Of a DNA stretch of 64,000 nucleotides, positions 17,163 to 26,262 are shown piece by piece. Every line of letters begins with the position of its first letter. The stretch's first letter is position 1. Source of the stretch: Paenibacillus fonticola DSM 21315. GTDB lineage: Bacteria > Bacillota > Bacilli > Paenibacillales > Paenibacillaceae. The notes under the pieces were generated by a model. The model made no database searches, was not told the DNA's origin, and saw nothing but the letters and a program-made list of their open reading frames with translations. A program made the position numbers and the translations under genes. The DNA lies in the NCBI RefSeq assembly GCF_000381905.1, contig NZ_KB907245.1, positions 150,640 to 214,639 of the forward strand, given 5' to 3'.

Positions 17163-17999
17163 TCATCCTTTGACCGAGCCCTGCGCAATACCGTCGATGA
17201 TATACCTCTGCATAAAGAGAAAGAAAATCACGATCGGCGTAATGCCCAATACGAGCGCTGGCAAGGCCAGATCCCACTGCTTCGTGAACTGTCCGAAAAA
17301 TGCGAAGGTTTCGATCGGAATCGTAAACAGCTCCGGCTTCTGTAAAATTAGCGAAGGCATCAGGTAGTCGTTCCAAATCCACAGCGTATTGAGAATAACG
17401 ACGGTTACCGCTATCGGCTGCATTAGCGGCAGGACGATCCGGAAGAAGATGCCATAAGGCGAGCAGCCGTCCACTCGGCCGGCTTCCTCGATATCGAGCG
17501 GAACCGATTTCACGAATCCGTGGAGCAGAAATACTGTGAGCGGCGCGCCAAACCCAAGGTAGCAGAGGATCAGCCCGGTTCGCGAATTCATAATGCCGAG
17601 CACGCTCGTCACTTTGACAAGCGGAATCATGATCGCCTGGAACGGAATGATCATCGCCGCCACAAACGCCATGTACAGTATGCGGTTAAACCAGGTTGGC
17701 CTGCGGGCCATCCGGTAAGCGGCCATCGCGCACATCAGCACGAGCAGCAGATTGCTAAGCACGGTAATAAGCAGCGAGTTCCCGAAGGCTTTGGGAAAAG
17801 ATGTCTTCTCCCACGCTCCAGCGTAATTCTCCCATTGGAACGCCGACGGCCAGCCGGCCGCATCCGTCAGAATCTCCCCAAAGCTCTTGAGCGAGTTGAC
17901 CAGCAGAAAATAAAACGGAACAAGGAACAGCAGACCGCCGAAAATGATCAGCAGCTCGACCAGCACGATTTTTCCGTTATACCGTTTCGCTGTCTCCAT
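17163..17999 (-). CDS. Sugar ABC permease, MalG type (importer 2)
   Basis: 278 residues, six membrane segments, EAA loop EEAGRVDGCSPYGIFFRIVLP. The ATG at 17999 overlaps the stop of the MalF-type gene (TGATG) with AAGGAGGT nine bases upstream; a longer frame to 18032 is not needed. It closely parallels the MalG permease of importer 3, including the FLLHGFVKS region. Membrane pore subunit; substrate unknown. Confidence 0.92.
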   Translation of the reverse strand: METAKRYNGKIVLVELLIIFGGLLFLVPFYFLLVNSLKSFGEILTDAAGWPSAFQWENYAGAWEKTSFPKAFGNSLLITVLSNLLLVLMCAMAAYRMARRPTWFNRILYMAFVAAMIIPFQAIMIPLVKVTSVLGIMNSRTGLILCYLGFGAPLTVFLLHGFVKSVPLDIEEAGRVDGCSPYGIFFRIVLPLMQPIAVTVVILNTLWIWNDYLMPSLILQKPELFTIPIETFAFFGQFTKQWDLALPALVLGITPIVIFFLFMQRYIIDGIAQGSVKG

Positions 18000-18877
18000 C
18001 ACATCTCCACCTCCTTGCGCTTTGTGGCCCATACTTGAAGCATGGAAATGACCGCCACAATAAGGAAGAACAGGATCGCTTTTGCCGAGCCCATGCCGAA
18101 CCGGCTGATGTTAAAGGCTTCATTGTAAATGTTCAGCGCGACGGATTCCGTTGATTTGAACGGCCCGCCTTTGGTCAGGGACAAATTGAGATCGAAGAGC
18201 TTGAACGACCAGGATATCGCCAGGAACAGGCAGACCGTCACTGCGGGCATAATCAGCGGCACGATGATTTTGCCGAGCACCTGCCGTTTGCCAGCGCCGT
18301 CCACCTGCGCCGCCTCCATGAGGTTTTTCGGCACGTTGTTCATCGCAGAGATGTAAATAACCATCAAATATCCGGCATTCTGCCAGACGAATACAATAAT
18401 AATCGCCCAGAACGAGGTGGATTCAGTGCCCAGCCACGGCAGCTGAAAAAAGCTCAGCCCGGTCCAATCGCCGATTGAGCTGAAGCCCCGTACAAAAATA
18501 AACTGCCAGATAAAACCGAGCAGCAAGCCGCCGATGACATGGGGCATAAAGAACACGGTACGCATCACGTTCCGCGTTCGGAAAGGCTTCGTCAGCAAAT
18601 AAGCGAGGATGAATGCTGTAACATTCGTTAGAAGGACGCTAAACAGCGTAAATTTCGCGGTAAAGACAAATGAATTGCGGAAAGCGAGATCTCGCGTGAA
18701 TATATGCAAATAATTGCTTACACCGACAAGGTCTGCCTGGCGCGAAATCCCGTTCCAGCTCGTCAATGAATAATACAGGCCGAGCACAAAAGGCGCAGCC
18801 ACGATCAAGATGAAGAATACCGTCGATGGTCCGACGAAGATGATCTGCTGCAGCAATTGGGACGCTCTCTTGCGCAT
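17999..18877 (-). CDS. Sugar ABC permease, MalF type (importer 2)
   Basis: 292 residues with six membrane segments and the EAA loop MEAAQVDGAGKRQVLGKIIVP. The ATG at 18877 follows GGGAGGGAG. First gene of a three-gene operon (F, G, binding protein) with no ATPase. Segments such as TSWNGISRQADLVG and FKSTESVALNIYNEAFNISRFG match the importer 3 partner closely, so the two operons are paralogous. Confidence 0.92.
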   Translation of the reverse strand: MRKRASQLLQQIIFVGPSTVFFILIVAAPFVLGLYYSLTSWNGISRQADLVGVSNYLHIFTRDLAFRNSFVFTAKFTLFSVLLTNVTAFILAYLLTKPFRTRNVMRTVFFMPHVIGGLLLGFIWQFIFVRGFSSIGDWTGLSFFQLPWLGTESTSFWAIIIVFVWQNAGYLMVIYISAMNNVPKNLMEAAQVDGAGKRQVLGKIIVPLIMPAVTVCLFLAISWSFKLFDLNLSLTKGGPFKSTESVALNIYNEAFNISRFGMGSAKAILFFLIVAVISMLQVWATKRKEVEM

Positions 18878-18974
18878 CAAACGCTCCCTCCCTTGGCTTA
18901 CGGTATTGACCTCTTTTTACCCTATAACCCAAAGCTTTGAATCTGGGAGGCTGCTATTCTGGTGCTGCCCGCAC

Positions 18975-20168
18975 CTATGCGGACGTCTCGCCCGCCTGCT
19001 CTTTGCCCTGTCTCCGGTGATGCAGCGCATAGTACAGCAAGGTGGTGAATGCGACCACCATCGCACCGACGAAATACATCGTACCGTAGCTGGTCATCGC
19101 GGCTACCACGCCAAGGACATAGGAACCTACGCCATAGCCTGCATCAAAAAAGACAAAGTAGGTGCTCGTAGCCAGCCCGCTGCGCTGGATCGGCGCCGAC
19201 TTGATCGCAACCGCCTGAAAGCTGGGCAGCAAAGCGCCGTACCCGAGACCGATTACGCCGCCAGCTGCAAGGAAGGCAAAGATGCTATCGGCCTGACTGA
19301 GCCAGATCATGCCGACAACGAAGAAGAGCAAGCCCGGATACACCAGCACATGCTCGCCTTTACGGTCGAACAACCTCCCGGTGAAAGGCCGGGAAATGAG
19401 AATAAGGGCGGCGAACACGATAAAGAAATAGCTGGCCAATGGCTCCATCCCCAGGCTTTTGGCATAAACCGAAATGAACGTAGAAATCGCGCCGTAGGAA
19501 AATGCCAGCATAAAGCCGGAAATGGAAATCGGAATCGCCTTCGTCTCGATGAAGTTGCTCCAATGCCAGGATGAGGCAGCGCCAGACTTCTTGGGTTCCG
19601 GCTCGCCAGGAATTTGCAGCAGCAGGCCGCAGGCCAATGAGAGCGCCGAGAATATAAGACACATGATGAATAACACGGGGAAATTAAAGTGGGTGATAAC
19701 GGTCAAACCAAGGAACGGCCCAAAAACCATCGCCAGGCTCATGAAAAGCGTAAAGTAGCCGATCCCCTCTCCTTTGCGCTTCTCCGGGATCAGCTTGATC
19801 GCAATTGCCGAGGTGGTCGTCGCCGCAACGCCGAAGGCTGCCCCGTGAATGACCCGCAGGACGAGCAGCGGCGCAAAGCCGTGCACAATCAAATACAGGG
19901 CGCTGCAGACCGCGAACAGAATGAGTGAGACATTCATGATTTTGCGGTTGTCCAGCTCATTCAGCCACTTGCCGGCTAAGGGCCGGAAGATGACCGCCGC
20001 GATAACGAACACTGTCGTTACGAGGCCGATTCCCTTCTGGCTGCCATGCAGCGATTCCAGTACAAAGGTCGGCAGCGTTACCGCCAAAATATAAAAGGTC
20101 ATAAATACAAAAAAACTGCTGAAGCAAATCAGCAAAAAGTTCTTATTCCATAAGCTGGTTTCTCTCAA
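18975..20168 (-). CDS. MFS transporter
   Basis: 397 residues with twelve predicted membrane segments and the MFS loop-2/3-like motif (GKWLNELDNRKIM near 65). The family includes drug and metabolite exporters of the YfhI/YwoG kind. The TTG start at 20168 is the only one with a ribosome site (AGGAATAGGA). It is transcribed from the MarR promoter region upstream, with marR 57 bp before it, so MarR control of an exporter is the simple reading. Substrate unknown. Confidence 0.85.
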   Translation of the reverse strand: MRETSLWNKNFLLICFSSFFVFMTFYILAVTLPTFVLESLHGSQKGIGLVTTVFVIAAVIFRPLAGKWLNELDNRKIMNVSLILFAVCSALYLIVHGFAPLLVLRVIHGAAFGVAATTTSAIAIKLIPEKRKGEGIGYFTLFMSLAMVFGPFLGLTVITHFNFPVLFIMCLIFSALSLACGLLLQIPGEPEPKKSGAASSWHWSNFIETKAIPISISGFMLAFSYGAISTFISVYAKSLGMEPLASYFFIVFAALILISRPFTGRLFDRKGEHVLVYPGLLFFVVGMIWLSQADSIFAFLAAGGVIGLGYGALLPSFQAVAIKSAPIQRSGLATSTYFVFFDAGYGVGSYVLGVVAAMTSYGTMYFVGAMVVAFTTLLYYALHHRRQGKEQAGETSA

Positions 20169-20225
20169 ATCCTATTCCTGCTTTCTATGTTGTATTTGGG
20201 GATATAGCCCTTTGTCTGCAGGGGT

Positions 20226-20642
20226 CTATAAACGTTCATTTATTTTTTGAAAAACCTGGCGCAGCAGCGTAAGCTCTTCCTCGGTCAAATCCTTTAAGTA
20301 CGACTGCGTAAACTCTGCCTCGATCGGCAGAAGCTTCTGACTTAAGCTTCTGCCGCTCTCTGTGACATGGATCAGATAGGATCGCCGATCCTCCTTGTTG
20401 GCTGCTCTGCGTATGAATTCCTTCCTCTCCAATTGGTCAAGAATACGGGTGACGTTTGTTGGGTCTTTCTCGGTACGACGGGACAGCTCTGCTTGCGTGA
20501 TGCCGTCTTCCTCCGTCAGTGTTTGGAGAACGCCCCACTGCTCGGATGTGATGCCAAATTCATGGAATCTTTGGGTTAAATGCTGGGTGATTTTACGTCC
20601 GGTATTCGTAATGATATAGCCAAGGGAATCCTTGATCCGCAA
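20226..20642 (-). CDS. MarR family transcriptional regulator
   Basis: 138 residues from the TTG at 20642, which has GAGGAGG nine bases upstream; the frame extends further but across the promoter. Winged-helix features: GITSEQWGVLQTL, ITQAELSRRTEKDPTNVTRILDQLERK recognition helix and the wing EDRRSYLIHVTESG. It likely represses itself and the MFS gene downstream, released by a ligand. The strong promoter directly upstream overlaps AT-rich dyads fit for a MarR operator. Confidence 0.88.
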   Translation of the reverse strand: MRIKDSLGYIITNTGRKITQHLTQRFHEFGITSEQWGVLQTLTEEDGITQAELSRRTEKDPTNVTRILDQLERKEFIRRAANKEDRRSYLIHVTESGRSLSQKLLPIEAEFTQSYLKDLTEEELTLLRQVFQKINERL

Positions 20643-20681
20643 CGCTAAACGCCTCCTCGCGCGATTATTATATGTATAACA

Positions 20682-20711
20682 ATTATAGATATAGCAACTA
20701 TCTATTGTCAA
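20682..20711 (-). promoter_or_regulatory. Consensus promoter of marR-MFS operon
   Basis: On the minus strand TTGACA (20711-20706) and TATAAT (20687-20682), both perfect, are 18 bp apart. AT-rich inverted repeats around the -10 box are a likely MarR operator. Confidence 0.75.
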
Positions 20712-20785
20712 TCCTATGCATAATTTGCATCTGGACGAATCAGAATAACGTTGTCTTTCCAACTGAATCCAAAGGAGTGTTATGC

Positions 20786-20944
20786 ATGCGTGAAGGTTTG
20801 ATTCCTACTGTTCTTGGAGCCGTAGTATCCGCTTCAGCCGCCTCACTGCTTCGGAGCAAGTATAAGCTTGCCGCCACCGGCGCTCTTGGCTTTGGCCTGG
20901 CGCACATCGTGCTCGGAGCCATCGACCTCGTCGAGCATCGGTAG
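20786..20944 (+). CDS. 52-residue glycine/alanine-rich small membrane protein
   Basis: ATG at 20786 preceded by AAAGGAG; 52 codons. Two hydrophobic stretches, VLGAVVSASAASLL (about 8-21) and AATGALGFGLAHIVLGAI (about 28-45), around RSKYKL, and an acidic tail DLVEHR. The longer upstream frame is not supported by a ribosome site. A hairpin terminator follows at once. The family is unknown to me. Confidence 0.65.
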   Translation: MREGLIPTVLGAVVSASAASLLRSKYKLAATGALGFGLAHIVLGAIDLVEHR

Positions 20945-20960
20945 CTGATCGGGAAAGATC

Positions 20961-20985
20961 GCCCGGGGAGCAAACCTTCCCGGGT
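20961..20985 (+). terminator. Terminator of the 52-residue gene
   Basis: CCCGGG(GAG) / (CTT)CCCGGG with loop CAAA, then a T-rich stretch. Confidence 0.7.
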
Positions 20986-21079
20986 TACTTATGTTTTCGC
21001 TCCTTTCTGGGCAAACGCCCATACCGCGAACTAGTCATTCGCATAGAATGGCGTATCATTTGAAATGGGAGTGAAATTC

Positions 21080-21367
21080 TTGAACAATTTTTATCCAATG
21101 CATCATCATCACCACATGCAGCACCACGGAGGACATATGCACCACCACGGCGGACATATGCACCACCCTTTGCAGGTATCTCTTGTTGACCCTCATGTCG
21201 TTGAAACTTTGAAATGCAATGTCGGGAACTACGTTGTGCTGGAAACTACCCGCGGAGGCATTGACGGTTGCATTGCCGATGTCAAGTCGGATCACGTCGT
21301 CTTGGATGCACGGGGCAAAAAGTTCTATGTTCGTATCTGCGAAATCGTCTGGATCATGCCAAAATAA
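21080..21367 (+). CDS. Histidine-rich YuzF/DUF2642-like protein
   Basis: 95 residues from the TTG at 21080, which has GGGAGTG upstream; an ATG at 21065 lacks a ribosome site. The first 30 residues are dominated by His, Met and Gly (HHHHHMQHHGGHMHHHGGHM), a likely metal-binding tail. From about 37 on, VDPHVVETLKCNVGNYVVLE and DVKSDHVVLDARGKKFYVRI resemble the short beta-barrel domain of spore-associated YuzF/CotD-like proteins. A spore coat role is inferred from family. A good terminator follows. Confidence 0.7.
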   Translation: MNNFYPMHHHHHMQHHGGHMHHHGGHMHHPLQVSLVDPHVVETLKCNVGNYVVLETTRGGIDGCIADVKSDHVVLDARGKKFYVRICEIVWIMPK

Positions 21368-21422
21368 TGAGAATGGATTGCGGGGCGCCCCTAGCTGCCT
21401 CGCATAATAAGCTCTATAAAGT

Positions 21423-21476
21423 AACAATCAGGTACCCTTCATCCAAACTGACAGGGCTGCCTGGTTGTTATTTTTT
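21423..21476 (+). terminator. Terminator of the His-rich YuzF-like gene
   Basis: AACAATCAGG / CCTGGTTGTT arms flank a second inner GTACCC/GGGCTGC pairing, followed by TTATTTTTT. Confidence 0.75.
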
Positions 21477-21556
21477 CTGCAGCCTGCCTGCATCGATCCA
21501 TTAGAGACATTAACCATTTACAGAAATGCATTATCATGATACTATACATATTGATT

Positions 21557-21590
21557 CAAATATTCAAAATTTCAGATATATGAATATATA
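21557..21590. promoter_or_regulatory. Candidate ArsR-type operator
   Basis: Imperfect inverted repeat with TATTCA near 21561 and TGAATATAT near 21581, 20-50 bp before the ArsR-family gene. The spacing and sequence resemble SmtB/ArsR 12-2-12 sites. Confidence 0.5.
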
Positions 21591-21608
21591 GAACCAAGGA
21601 GTATTGAA

Positions 21609-21944
21609 GTGATGGACAGAAGCATCCAGCAGTTTAAAGCCGATTTTTTCAAAGCGCTAGCTCATCCAATGCGCATTCGAATTTTAGAAATATTGAGCCA
21701 GGGGGAGCGAAATGTCAATGAGCTTCAAACGATGCTGGAGTCGGAAGGCTCGGCGGTATCGCAACAGCTCGCCGTACTTCGCGCTAAAAATTTAGTTAAT
21801 AGCGTAAAGGAAGGGACAACGGTAATCTACTCTCTGCGCGACCCGCTAATCAGCGATTTGCTCGCAGTTGCCCGGCAAATTTTCAACAATCATTTGATAG
21901 AGTCGATTTCCCTATTGGAGGATATGAACAAACAAGCTGATTAG
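21609..21944 (+). CDS. ArsR/SmtB family regulator
   Basis: About 110 residues; start GTG 21609 or ATG 21612, both after AAGGAG. Winged-helix features: FFKALAHPMRIRILEILSQGERNVNELQ, recognition helix GSAVSQQLAVLRAKNLV and wing KEGTTVIYSLRDP. There is no CXC metal motif in the recognition region, so it may sense something other than arsenic. It precedes a SulP-family permease by 147 bp and likely controls it. The AT-rich inverted repeat upstream suggests autoregulation. Confidence 0.88.
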   Translation: MMDRSIQQFKADFFKALAHPMRIRILEILSQGERNVNELQTMLESEGSAVSQQLAVLRAKNLVNSVKEGTTVIYSLRDPLISDLLAVARQIFNNHLIESISLLEDMNKQAD

Positions 21945-22020
21945 CCATTGCCCATTCCAAGAAATAAACTTGGCCAAGCAGACACGAAGCAGACACAAAT
22001 TGAACAGACAAAAGTAAGTT

Positions 22021-22045
22021 CCCCGCCCATTGGCGGGGATTATTT
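22021..22045 (+). terminator. Hairpin between arsR-type gene and SulP gene (attenuator-like)
   Basis: CCCCGCC-CATT-GGCGGGG followed by ATTATTT, inside the 147-bp gap. It could lower read-through into the permease gene or act as an attenuator. Confidence 0.55.
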
Positions 22046-22091
22046 GAAGTTGCAGCAGCTTCGAAAAATAAAAAAAAGAAGGGTTATAGAA

Positions 22092-23828
22092 ATGAAATGG
22101 ATAGGACGATTTAGTGGTTACTCTGCAGATGCATTTCGCAAGGATTTAGTATCAGGCTGTATCGTCGGAATTGTCGCCATTCCTTTAGGGATGGCTTTTG
22201 CCATTGCGTCAGGTGTAAAGCCGGAGTTCGGACTGTACACGACAATCATTGCCGGTATTCTGATCTCTCTGTTCGGCGGTTCGAGGTTCCAAATCGGCGG
22301 CCCGACCGGGGCATTTATCCCGATTCTGCTGGCGATCGTCATGCAGTACGGGTACGAAAACCTGCTGGTCGCCGGATTTCTGGCGGGCGTATTCCTTGTG
22401 CTGATGGGGCTCCTTCGGCTGGGATCGCTGATCAAGTTTATTCCGAAGCCGGTCACCATCGGGTTTACCTCCGGGATTGCCGTCATTATTTTCAGCGGAC
22501 AAATCGCTAACTTTCTTGGACTTGAGGGAGTGGAGCGCCATGAGTATTTTTTCTATAATATGAAAGAAATATTCCTGCGGATATCCTCTTTGAACCTGTA
22601 CAGCGTGCTGATTGCCGGCATATGCTTGGCTGCTCTTATTCTAACTCCCAAAGTTTTGCCTAAGGTGCCTGGATCTCTCGTGGGCATCATTGTTTCTACT
22701 TTGATTGCTGCCTGGCTGTTTCCCGGCAAAGTCACGACGATCGGCTCAGCCTACGGGCTTATTCCTGGCGGACTTCCCAGCTTTGCTCCCCTTGATTTGA
22801 CCTGGGATCGCATCCTTATGATGGTGCAGCCTGCCTTAATTATCGCTATGCTGGGCAGCATTGAATCGCTGCTATCGGCTGTCGTAGCTGACGAGATGAC
22901 GGGAACCCGTCATAACAGCAACCGGGAGCTCATTGGACAAGGCGTTGCTAATATGGCAGCTCCTCTGTTCGGAGGAATTCCAGCCACTGGCGCCATTGCC
23001 CGTACCGCGACAAACATTAAGAACGGGGCGGTTTCCCCGCTGTCTGGCGTCATCCATGGCGTCGTCGTTCTAATGATTGTTGTTCTGTTCGCGCCGTATG
23101 CGTCCGCTATTCCGCTGGCGAGCATGGCCCCTATTTTAATGGTCGTCGCTTGGAATATGAGCGAATACAAAACATTCGCCCACATGTTCAAAACTCGGAC
23201 CGGAGACTCCCTCATCCTGCTCGTTACTTTTCTGCTGACGGTGTTCACGACGTTGACGGTTGCCGTACAAGCTGGACTAGCCTTAGCGGTCATTCTGTTC
23301 ATCAAGCGGATGAGCGGCACACTTGTGGTAGACAAAGTACTGCCCGATCATTCCTCTAGCAAGGAAAAGGTGCAGGCCCATATGGTGACCGAGGATCGCG
23401 ACTGCCCGCAGATCGGCATTTACACGGTGGAAGGTGCTTTGTTCTTTGGCGCATCCCACGCTTTCGAGAGCTTCGGTCATAAGCTGCTCGCCGATCCTGA
23501 TCTTCAGGTTGTGCTGCTGCGGATGGGGAGCGTGCCATTTATGGACACGACGGGAGAAGCTAACTTCACCAGCCTGATTCAGCGTCTCATGCAGCGCGGT
23601 GTCATCGTCACCGTCTCCGGCATACGGCCGCAGCCCAAGGATCTTCTTGTGAAGACCGGCGGCTATTCGCTGATCGGAGAAGACCGTTTCTTCGACCATA
23701 CGGGAGAGGCGCTGAACTATGCTCTGGACAATCTTCAATTCAACAAGTGCCTGGGCTGTAAGCAATTTGCGTTCCGGGAATGCACCGGACTGAGCAGCAG
23801 CGGAAACTTGCACCAGCATATTTCGTAA
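22092..23828 (+). CDS. SulP family anion permease with STAS domain
   Basis: 578 residues from the ATG at 22092 (AGAAGGG upstream); the longer frame starts inside a hairpin region. About 10-12 membrane segments carry SulP landmarks (VSGCIVGIVAIPLGMAFAIASGV, GGSRFQIGGPTGAFIP, GSIESLLSA), then a C-terminal STAS domain from about 430 (IYTVEGALFFGAS, LRMGSVPFMDTTGEANF). SulP proteins carry sulfate, bicarbonate or other anions. The extra Cys-containing tail (CLGCKQFAFREC) is unusual. It is downstream of an ArsR-family regulator, an uncommon partner. Confidence 0.9.
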   Translation: MKWIGRFSGYSADAFRKDLVSGCIVGIVAIPLGMAFAIASGVKPEFGLYTTIIAGILISLFGGSRFQIGGPTGAFIPILLAIVMQYGYENLLVAGFLAGVFLVLMGLLRLGSLIKFIPKPVTIGFTSGIAVIIFSGQIANFLGLEGVERHEYFFYNMKEIFLRISSLNLYSVLIAGICLAALILTPKVLPKVPGSLVGIIVSTLIAAWLFPGKVTTIGSAYGLIPGGLPSFAPLDLTWDRILMMVQPALIIAMLGSIESLLSAVVADEMTGTRHNSNRELIGQGVANMAAPLFGGIPATGAIARTATNIKNGAVSPLSGVIHGVVVLMIVVLFAPYASAIPLASMAPILMVVAWNMSEYKTFAHMFKTRTGDSLILLVTFLLTVFTTLTVAVQAGLALAVILFIKRMSGTLVVDKVLPDHSSSKEKVQAHMVTEDRDCPQIGIYTVEGALFFGASHAFESFGHKLLADPDLQVVLLRMGSVPFMDTTGEANFTSLIQRLMQRGVIVTVSGIRPQPKDLLVKTGGYSLIGEDRFFDHTGEALNYALDNLQFNKCLGCKQFAFRECTGLSSSGNLHQHIS

Positions 23829-23888
23829 TTTTAGCTTGTAAAACTAGTGTTGGGGGAAGTACAAAGAATGTAGCTCAGATCTACGACT

Positions 23889-23936
23889 AAAAAAAACAGC
23901 ACGCTTCCAAGTACTTGGAAAATACGTGCTGTTTTT
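23889..23936. terminator. Bidirectional terminator
   Basis: AACAGCACG / CGTGCTGTT stem with T runs on both strands. It lies between the convergent SulP gene and the importer 3 binding protein. Confidence 0.85.
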
Positions 23937-23998
23937 GAATTTTGAACTTTCCCCGTCTATTCCTAGACTTCCACTAAGTTCAGGCTTTCAGGCTACTA

Positions 23999-25300
23999 CT
24001 ATTTGAACTTATCCCAAGCATTTTTGAGTTCAACTAATAGCTGGTCTTTATTCAGATGATCAGAAGAATACTTTTGCATAACTGATCCAAACTCTTGGAC
24101 TACGCCAATTGGATATCTAGGCCAATGCCAACCATATGTCTTGCCTTCAATTACATAGGATTGCACAGAGGCGGCTAAATCACCGACAATTTCCGGATTA
24201 GTCTCAATGTTATCGAAAGCGGGGATAAATTTAAATTCCTCGGTGATATACCGTTTCCCCGTTTCTGAAGTTACTAACCAATTCAAAAATTGTTTAGCTT
24301 GATCCTTAACTTCAGAGTTTTTATTAATAACCCAGAAATTGGGTACGCCCACAAAAATATGATTATTTAGTGCAGCATCATCATTTATTGGAACCGGCAT
24401 TATCCCCAAATTCATATTATCATTCAAGTTATTCAGCATCGGTTGAATCCAATTTCCATTAAATATAATAGCTGCATCTCCACTTGAAAAAAGAGTCACC
24501 TGGGTATTATAGTCTGTAGTCATTGGATTCTGAACAGAATGATTCAACTCCAGATCAATCAAACTCAGCCAATCCTGAAAAATCGGATTATCTGCAAAAT
24601 TTGCTGTTCCATCATTGATTTCTTGAATAAATTGCACTGGATCTCCCTGCAACGCAAACGGCACATTGACTCCAAAGCGTCCCGGAATAATTCCTTGATA
24701 TGATGTAGCAAATGCCTTGATGCCTGATTCCTCTAGCTTATTAATGACTGTTTCTAGTTCGGTGATTGTTTTAGGAATCTCATGTATACCGGCTTGTTCG
24801 AACAGATCCTTATTATATATAAAGCCGTATCCTTCTAAGTTCATAGGCATTCCATACAGAAGGCCGTCCTTCGTAATTGGCTCGCGTGCGATATCCACTA
24901 CATTTTGTACCCACGGCTCATTCGACAAATCCTCCAAGTGGTCAATCCAGGTTTCCATTTCAGTATACCCTGTATTTACAAATATATCTGGCATTTCGTT
25001 GCCAGCGAATCTTCCTTTCAGTGCCGAAGCATAGTCAGTACCTATTACTGTATCAATCTGTAATTTAACGTTAGGATTCTCTTTCTCATAATCTCGTTTT
25101 AACTCGTTTAGTTGATCAACAATTTCAGTTTTTGAATTAAACAGCTTGAGTGTAATACTTTCTTTACTGTTTTCCCCACTCTTGTCACCGCTTACATCAC
25201 TTGCGCCCTGATTGCCAGCACTGTTGCCATTTTGAGAACAACCAGCAATAACCAAGAGCACTAGTACCATTAGTATCAGAGCACTTTTCATGCGCTTCAT
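23999..25300 (-). CDS. Sugar-binding lipoprotein (importer 3)
   Basis: 433 residues, lipoprotein signal ending IAGC (C21) and a solute-binding family 1 fold. It is a close relative of the importer 2 lipoprotein across its whole length (ITKDGLLYGMPMNLEGYGFI, TDYNTQVTLFSSGDAAIIFN, GKRYITEEFKFIPAFDNIE). It is AT-richer than importer 2, so the duplication is probably by transfer rather than recent copying. The ATG at 25300 has GGGGG upstream. A 128-bp gap to the permease gene may hold its own promoter. Confidence 0.92.
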   Translation of the reverse strand: MKRMKSALILMVLVLLVIAGCSQNGNSAGNQGASDVSGDKSGENSKESITLKLFNSKTEIVDQLNELKRDYEKENPNVKLQIDTVIGTDYASALKGRFAGNEMPDIFVNTGYTEMETWIDHLEDLSNEPWVQNVVDIAREPITKDGLLYGMPMNLEGYGFIYNKDLFEQAGIHEIPKTITELETVINKLEESGIKAFATSYQGIIPGRFGVNVPFALQGDPVQFIQEINDGTANFADNPIFQDWLSLIDLELNHSVQNPMTTDYNTQVTLFSSGDAAIIFNGNWIQPMLNNLNDNMNLGIMPVPINDDAALNNHIFVGVPNFWVINKNSEVKDQAKQFLNWLVTSETGKRYITEEFKFIPAFDNIETNPEIVGDLAASVQSYVIEGKTYGWHWPRYPIGVVQEFGSVMQKYSSDHLNKDQLLVELKNAWDKFK

Positions 25301-25428
25301 AGTTACATCCCCCTATAGTATATGTGTAATCCTGCATTTATTATCTTCTTTTGTTAGGTAGGTTGTACACCGATTATACTGAGCAATCTGGTGGACTATT
25401 TTGAGCATACTTAAATGTCTTTTTCTTT

Positions 25429-26262
25429 TTAACCTTTCACAGCCCCTGCAGTTACCCCCTCAATAATGTGGCGTTGGAGAAAAAAGAAGAACACGATGGC
25501 AGGTGTTATACTCATGACTAATGCTGCCAACGCCAGATCCCATTGCTTCGTATATTCACTAAACAAGGAGTTAATAGCCAGTTGAATCGTTCGCAAGTCT
25601 GGCTTAAGGAGTATAAGCTGTGCAAGCAAAAACTCATTCCAGAACCAAAGTGTATTAAGCAGAACAACAGTAACTGTCATTGGCTTTAATAATGGAAATA
25701 CAATACTCCAGTACACGCGATAAGGGGAGCATCCATCAATAATCGCTGACTCCTCTATTTCATATGGAATAGACTTCACAAAACCATGAAACAAAAATGT
25801 TGAGAAGGCAATTCCCAGACCAATATAGCTTATTACCAATCCCGGAATACTATTGATAATTCCAACCAGATTCAATATTTTTACTAGAGGGAGCATAATG
25901 GCCTGAATAGGAATAACCATCGCTGCTACAAACAATGAAAATATTATATTATTAAATTTACTTGGTTTTCTAACCATACGATAGGCACACATAGATGCAA
26001 TAGTTGTCAAACCTACTGTACTAACTATTGTAATAATTAAGGAATTGGTAATCGCTAAAGGTAAGTTTAGTATATCCCATGCACGCTGGTAGTTAGCAAG
26101 CCGCCAAATTTCCGGGATTGAGGCCGTGTTTTTAAGAAGCTCTGGCATTGATTTGAATGAATTCACTAACACAAAATAAAAAGGAATTAAAAAGAGTAAA
26201 GCTAAAAGGATGACAGCCACTTCCACAAAATGCAGCTTATATCTGTTCAAAAAAGTGCTCAT
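25429..26262 (-). CDS. Sugar ABC permease, MalG type (importer 3)
   Basis: 277 residues, six membrane segments, EAA loop EESAIIDGCSPYRVYWSIVFP. The ATG at 26262 shares a base with the TAA of the MalF-type gene. It matches the MalG permease of importer 2 in order and sequence (LVNSFKSMPELL, FHGFVKSIPYEIEE). Membrane pore subunit; it needs an ATPase supplied elsewhere. Confidence 0.92.
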   Translation of the reverse strand: MSTFLNRYKLHFVEVAVILLALLFLIPFYFVLVNSFKSMPELLKNTASIPEIWRLANYQRAWDILNLPLAITNSLIITIVSTVGLTTIASMCAYRMVRKPSKFNNIIFSLFVAAMVIPIQAIMLPLVKILNLVGIINSIPGLVISYIGLGIAFSTFLFHGFVKSIPYEIEESAIIDGCSPYRVYWSIVFPLLKPMTVTVVLLNTLWFWNEFLLAQLILLKPDLRTIQLAINSLFSEYTKQWDLALAALVMSITPAIVFFFFLQRHIIEGVTAGAVKG

